DNA of 64,000 bases from positions 36,434,501 to 36,498,500 of the forward strand of contig NC_091255.1 of NCBI RefSeq assembly GCF_042477335.2, read 5' to 3'. Both the position numbers and the translations under genes were made by a program. The notes under the pieces were generated by a model. It saw nothing but the letters and a program-made list of their open reading frames with translations. It searched no databases and was not told the origin of the DNA. Of this stretch, positions 59,285 to 64,000 are shown in pieces (position 1 is the first letter of the stretch; every line of letters starts with the position of its first letter). The DNA comes from Ovis canadensis (taxonomy: Eukaryota > Chordata > Mammalia > Artiodactyla > Bovidae).

Positions 59285-60434
59285 TTTTTTGTGCACTGAA
59301 GATACATATTTTAACAGCTTTACATGTAATATTCATATATAAAAAAACTTCAAGTGCTTTCAATTTAAAAAAATCTAAAAATTCCAAAATAGGGCATTCA
59401 ATATTTGAAAAAAGTACAGATGTACAAAGTGTTATTCTGTCATGAAAGCTCCACGCCAACATTATACACTTGGGAAGAAAATACAAATAGAATATATTAC
59501 AAATTTATGTAAGCAATAACTTAGTTCATACCATGCAACAAAAAGTACATTCATCAAGATACACAAGCTTTTGTTATGTTCTAAATTGAAGGACTTTTTT
59601 TTCCCCCTGCAGAATCCTTAAAACTGGTGACACTTGAAATATGTTAGCCTTTCTACTGAGAGGTAAATTACAACAATGATGAAAAAGATTAACAGATCAT
59701 TTGTGTATTATGAATCATTCCAGCCTTATTCAACAATGGCCAAAACTCCTTTCTCATATTCTCATTTGTTTTCCTGATAAAGCTGTGCTGCCTGATTATT
59801 GACTGGACTATTTGGATTCAGTTCATCCAGCAGAGACTAAATTGGTGTTAAGATAGAAGATCGGACTCCACCGATTCTGAAGGATACCTAAACACCTAAC
59901 AGTTGCCATTTTATTTGGATATTCTTCAGAAAATTCTATTACTAGTTTAAAAGTATCATCTTCAAAGAGTGTCCCTCCTGGTCCAAATATAATTGCATTG
60001 CACTGCAAGATGTTTTCAGATGGTGCGCTACTGACACCCACAGGTGAGTCCTTTTACCATCAGCTGAAATCCTGCATAAGCCTCCTGTAGGCTGGAGACA
60101 CGGAGAAGGCGATGGCACCCCACTCCAGTACTCTTGCCTGGAAAATCCCATGGGCGGAGGAGCATGGTAGGCTGCAGTCCATGGGGTTGCGAAGAGTTGG
60201 ACACCACTGAGCGACTTCACTTTCACTTTTCACTTTCATGCATTGGAGAAGGAAATGGCAACCCACTCCAGTTGTTCTTGCTTGGAGAATCCCAGGGACG
60301 GGGGAGCCTGGTGGGCTGCCGTCTACGGGGTTGCACAGAGTCGGACACGACTGAAGTGACTTAGCAGCAGCAGCAGCAGCCCCAGGCTGGAGACAACATG
60401 ATCCTGAGCTGCCCTGAGGTCAGTCTGAAACCTT
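59285..60434 (-). pseudogene. UBE2B: UBE2B processed pseudogene, interrupted by BOV-A2
   Basis: Reverse-strand text encodes recognisable pieces of the ubiquitin-conjugating enzyme UBE2[52 protein letters not shown] and a WNDS end, in the parental order without introns. [12 protein letters not shown] and WNDS favour UBE2B over UBE2A. A segment covering the active-site region (FLSKMFHPNVYADGSICLD in the parent) is deleted, and there are stops and frame changes, so no E2 enzyme can be made. A T run at 59283-59290 is the poly(A) tail. The direct repeat CATAGCATCTT at 59274-59284 and 60435-60445 marks LINE-mediated insertion. Confidence 0.93.
60101..60383 (+). mobile_element. BOV-A2 SINE at the start of the UBE2B pseudogene
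   Basis: Two BOV-A units (GAGAAGGCGATGGCACCCCA and GAGAAGGAAATGGCAACCCA) and an (AGC)n tail. The 12-base duplication AGGCTGGAGACA is at 60089-60100 and 60384-60395. It lies just after the pseudogene's former start codon. Confidence 0.95.
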
Positions 60435-60445
60435 CATAGCATCTT

Positions 60446-60769
60446 AAAAGTCCATGAACATTTATGGACTAACTTCCAGTGCTCTGGTAGATGCTCCTGG
60501 GAAAACAGAGACAAATCCATGCAGCCCTTACCCTCCCTGGGTGACCTTGGGGAGATAGACAGCTCCATGGGAAGGAATTATTGGTGAAGGGCCTCAGTCG
60601 TAGTTCTTAACCGTGGTGCTTCTCCGACATGGTGGGACCTAGTGACACATTTGACCTGCAGCCACTGTGGAGGTGAGAAGTGACTCCAGACCAGGGTGGC
60701 ATGACCTGCCAAAGACTTAAGGAGTGGGTCAGATTTGGAGAGGCAGAAAGGAGGGGGGATGCCACCAAC
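60446..60769. other. Unique-looking intergenic sequence
   Basis: No gene or repeat recognised. Confidence 0.35.
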
Positions 60770-60945
60770 CACTGAAGGGAATAATGGGATGTATGTGAAG
60801 CCAATTACACACATTATCTCATTTAAGCCCAAACAATGCCATGAGGTCAGTACTGGTGTCACCTCCATTTCATTTTGCAAAGATGAGACACAGAGACACA
60901 CAGCAACTCATTCAAGGTCTTGCCACCAAAAGTGGTAGGCGGAGG
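60770..60945 (-). repeat. MIR SINE relic
   Basis: CACATTATCTCATTTAAGCC, ATGCCATGAGGTCAGTACTG, AAAGATGAGACACAGAGACA: antisense MIR. Confidence 0.75.
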
Positions 60946-61017
60946 CTACTTCCCTCTGACTTCCCATTTTTTCTCTGAAGCCACAGGTGTGCTTTGCCAG
61001 GTTCTGGGCATCTCCTG

Positions 61018-61232
61018 TGTGCTCAGTTTCACAGACGTGTCTGACTCTTTTGCGATCCCATGGACTGTACCCCACCACGCTCCTCTGTTCATGGAATTTT
61101 CCAGGCAAGAATATATGGGTTGCCATACCCTCCTCCAAGGGATCGTCCCAACTCAGGGATTGAACCTGAGTCTCCTGTGTCTTCTGCACTGCAGGTGGAT
61201 TCTTTACCGAGTGAGCCACTGGGGAAGCCCTA
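61018..61232 (-). mobile_element. Bov-tA SINE
   Basis: TTCACAGACGTGTCTGACTC, CTCAGGGATTGAACCTGAGT, TTACCGAGTGAGCCACTGGG, antisense. Confidence 0.9.
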
Positions 61233-61234
61233 CC

Positions 61235-61512
61235 TTTTATTTATTATTTTTGGCTACACTAGGTCTTTGTTGTGGCACATGGGCTTTCTCTAGCTGTGAG
61301 CAGGGGGCTACTCTCTTGTGGTCCATGCGCTTCTCTTTGCAGTGGCTTCTCTTGTTATGGAGCAAGGGCTCTAGGGCGCTAGTGCTTCAGCTCAGTAGTT
61401 GTGGAGCATGGGCTTAGTTGCTCTGGGGCATGTGGGATCTTGGTTTGCAGACCAGGGATCGAACCTAGGTTGGCAGGTGGATTCTTACCACTGAATCAAC
61501 AGGGATCCTGCA
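61235..61512 (-). mobile_element. CHR-type SINE, long form
   Basis: TTTTTGGCTACACTAGGTCT, CAGTGGCTTCTCTTGTTATG, CAGACCAGGGATCGAACCTA, antisense; it directly follows the Bov-tA. Confidence 0.88.
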
Positions 61513-62600
61513 TCTCCTACCCTTAATGTGGGAAAGCTCTCCTCCTTGCTTTTCCCCTCTAATACAGGGCTGGAGACAGACAAAGGGGAAGCTTGAAGTT
61601 CTGGCTAAAGAGTTAGGGCTTGAGTTTCTTTTTCTCCTTCCTCAACCCTGAAGTCTTGCTCAATAGCAGCTGAGCAGTGGGGCTGCAAGGTTGCTTCACT
61701 TCTAGAAGGCCGGCCGCAGCCTTCCTGGCCCAAACCCACTTCCGGTCTTCGTGCCTCTTTTGTCACAAGGTGATTCTCACACTTCCTGTTGATTTCCACT
61801 TTGTTTCAGCTGCTTCAGCTCCAGCCACTTTGTGCTGCTGTTGATCTGATCTGCAAGGCCTGGGACACAGGACCAGGTATGTTGGGATGGTGGGGACTGG
61901 GGGGTCAGCTTGGATAAGGTCTGGGCCAGATCAGGGCCAGAGTGGGGGGCTCCTGGTAGACCCTTTCTGTCCATTGTGGGGGACTGTCAGAGGCTGGGGT
62001 CAGTTTGTGAAGTTGGTTATGTCCCTGTGAGGGATGGTACCAGGGGTGGCTTCCTGAAACCACATCATTTGACCTCTACCCCCCTAAAATCTCATCACCT
62101 TGATTTGGTTGTGTGTTACGTGAGCTGCCCAGGTAACATTTTTCTAGGCTGTAGAGCGAGCTTCATCTCTGGGAGATGGCTTCTCTGGGATTGACTTCGA
62201 CACAGCTGGTGTGATGCTTGAAAGTTTGCTGAGCTGACCGAGTTGGGGCTTGTGATTAAGTCCTGGCTCCTTGTCTTACTGACGGGCAATTCACTGTCTT
62301 CTGAACCTTTCTGGTCTACACAGTTCAAAAATGTCTCTGTTTTTTGGGATGTTGGTGATGCTTAAGCAGGATGATGATTGTGAAAGTGTTTTGTAAACTG
62401 TAAGACGGCATTCTCAGGGTGTGAGGTTACTTTCATTTTCTAAATGGAACTAGATACCTTTTTTGCCTGATTGTGGTAACTGGTGAAAATATAAACAAAG
62501 AGAAAGGGAAAATTTTTACATAATTCCAGCCCCAGAGATTATTAGTGACACTGGTATATAAAGTTCTACTTAAAAAATTGAATTTTTAAAAAATTTGATA
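61513..62600. other. Unique stretch with a candidate leader exon near 61800-61876
   Basis: ETS-like motifs (CACTTCCGGTC at 61738-61748, CACTTCCTGTTG at 61780-61791) are followed by GACACAGGACCAG/GTATGTTGG, a good plus-strand donor at 61877. By synteny the next gene on this strand is NDEL1, whose outermost promoter lies a similar distance past RNF222 in human as I recall. No NDEL1 coding exon is in the window. Tentative. Confidence 0.35.
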
Positions 62601-62609
62601 AAATATACT

Positions 62610-62730
62610 GATTCAATGGATACGAACATGGGCAAACTCTGGGAGATGGTAAGGGACAGGAAGTCTGGTGTGCTGCAGTCCATGGGGTCACAAAGAGTTG
62701 GACACAACTGAGTGACTGAACAAGAACAAC
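62610..62730 (+). mobile_element. BovB-tail SINE-like fragment
   Basis: TGATTCAATGGATACGAACA to GAGTGACTGAACAAGAACAA. The 9-base duplication AAAATATAC is at 62601-62609 and 62731-62739. Confidence 0.88.
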
Positions 62731-62744
62731 AAAATATACATGAA

Positions 62745-63840
62745 ATAAAAATTAGTTTTTAAGCATACAGCTTAGTGGCATTAAGTACATTCCCATTGAC
62801 ATGCACCCATCACCAAGATCCATCTCCAGATTTTTTTTCTTCTCCAAGTGAAACTGTGTACCCATTAAACAGTATCTCCCTAGTCTTCCCTACCCGTCTC
62901 TGGCAACTACCACTCTACTCTCTCTTGAATGGAACCATACAGTATTTGTCCTCTGATGGCTGGCTTATTTCACATAGTGTAATGTCTTCAAGGTTCATGC
63001 ATGTTGTAGCAGGTGTCAAAATTGCCTTCCTTTTTTAAAGTGAAAGTGAAGTCGCTCAGTCGTGTCTGACTCTTTGCGACCCCATGGACTATATCCTACT
63101 ATATCCTATCAGGCTCCTCTGTCCATGGAATTTTCCAGGCAAGAGTACTGGAGTGGGTTGCCATTTCCTTCTCCAGGGCATCTTCCTGACGCAGGGATTG
63201 AACCCGGGTCTCCCACACTGCAAGCAGACACTTTACCCTCTGAGCTGAAAAATATTGCATTGTCTATAGATACCACATTTTGTTTATATCATCTGCTGAT
63301 GGAAAGGATTGCTTCCACCTTTTGGTTATTGTAAATAATGCTGCTGTGAATACGAGTGTACAGATGGCTACTTGAGTCCTTGCTTTTAATTCTTTTTCGT
63401 ACTCACAAATGGATTTGCTGAATCATATGGTAATTCTGTGTTTACTTTTTTGAGGAACTTTCAGAATGTTTTCCATAGTGGCTGTACCATTTTGGATTCC
63501 TACCAGCAATGTACAAGGGTTCCAATCTCTCTACATCCTTACCAACACTTATTTTCTGGTGGTGGTTTTTTTCTTCCTCCCAGGGGGTGTGGTATCTCGT
63601 TGTAGTTTTGATTTGTGTTTCCCTGATGATTAGTGATGTAGAGCTCCTTTTCATGTACTTGTTAGCCATCTGTATACTTCTCTGGAGAAATACCTGTTCA
63701 AGTTCTTGGCCCATTTTTAAATCGAGTTGTTTGGTATTTTTGTTATTGAGTTGTAGTAGTGGTAGTTGTAGTAGTTCTTTATATATTTTGGAAATTAACT
63801 AGACTTCTAAAACAATATTTCTTGTGTCAAACTGTATTTA
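62745..63840 (-). repeat. L1M 3' end, antisense, split by Bov-tA
   Basis: GACATGCACCCATCACCAAG, TGGCTGGCTTATTTCACATA, TTCCTACCAGCAATGTACAA, GTTTCCCTGATGATTAGTGA and CTTTATATATTTTGGAAATT are standard antisense L1M text. Confidence 0.85.
63043..63248 (-). mobile_element. Bov-tA SINE in L1M
   Basis: AAGTCGCTCAGTCGTGTCTG, CCATGGAATTTTCCAGGCAA, GCAGGGATTGAACCCGGGTC, antisense. Confidence 0.93.
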
Positions 63841-63857
63841 CTGTTCTCTAACCATTT

Positions 63858-64000
63858 TTAAACTTGTTTATTTATTGGCTGTGCTGGGTCTTTGCTGCCT
63901 GTGGGCTTTTCTTTAGTTTCGGGAAGTGGGGGCTACTCTTCTTTGTGGTGCTTGGGATTCTCATTGCAGTGGCTTCTCTTGTTGCAGAGCACGGGCTGTA
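63858..64000 (-). mobile_element. CHR-type SINE, long form, cut by window end
   Basis: GTTTATTTATTGGCTGTGCT, GGGAAGTGGGGGCTACTCTT, GCAGTGGCTTCTCTTGTTGC, antisense; continues past the right edge. Confidence 0.9.

Noticed and set aside
59823-60041. A short ubiquitin-conjugating enzyme gene
   Set aside because: It is one open stretch of the UBE2B processed pseudogene: no introns, deleted active-site region, poly(A) tail and target repeats.
61060-61417. Plus-strand frames of 77-165 codons
   Set aside because: They read through an antisense Bov-tA and a CHR-type SINE, a common source of false coding frames in ruminant DNA.

Overview
This is ruminant (pecoran, most likely bovid) nuclear DNA. The dense load of BovB (RTE) LINE pieces, BOV-A2/Bov-tA SINEs and CHR-type tRNA-derived SINEs, on top of older mammalian L1M, L2, MIR, MER5 and MaLR relics, is diagnostic of a cow/sheep/goat-like genome. 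The gene order ODF4(+) - KRBA2(-) - RPL26(-) - RNF222(-) matches, from established knowledge, human 17p13.1, the interval between ARHGEF15 and NDEL1. By synteny it should be the cattle chromosome 19 region. I cannot tell which bovid it is from sequence alone.

Layout. 1-4.6 kb: the 3' part of a BovB LINE split by a young L1 fragment, then SINEs and an old MaLR LTR. 4.7-9.7 kb: ODF4, a four-exon sperm-tail membrane protein gene whose first intron is packed with repeats. 9.7-26.8 kb: a gene-free, repeat-rich stretch with three sizeable BovB copies, MaLR LTRs and a solo-LTR-like ERV relic. 26.9-28.7 kb: KRBA2, a host gene made of a KRAB box joined to a domesticated integrase. 31.1-31.5 kb: a CpG island, probably the KRBA2 promoter. 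32.1-37.35 kb: RPL26, complete, with its 5'TOP leader in a second CpG island. 44.4-45.06 kb: the RNF222 coding exon, with a likely leader exon near 49.95-50.1 kb. 50-64 kb: mostly repeats, a UBE2B processed pseudogene at 59.3-60.4 kb, and a possible leader exon of the next gene (NDEL1) near 61.8 kb.

The four genes do not form a pathway. RPL26 is a housekeeping ribosomal gene, ODF4 is expected to be testis-restricted, RNF222 is a small tail-anchored RING protein, and KRBA2 is a domesticated integrase of unknown role. The points most worth a second look are: the KRBA2 KRAB exon, which carries an in-frame stop while the integrase DDE and H2C2 residues are kept; ODF4, where an apparent exon 1 length change is balanced by a tandem splice acceptor 4 bases into exon 2; an inverted BovB pair; and several nested retroposon insertions with readable target-site duplications. 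I found no operon, CRISPR array, phage or other prokaryote-type system.
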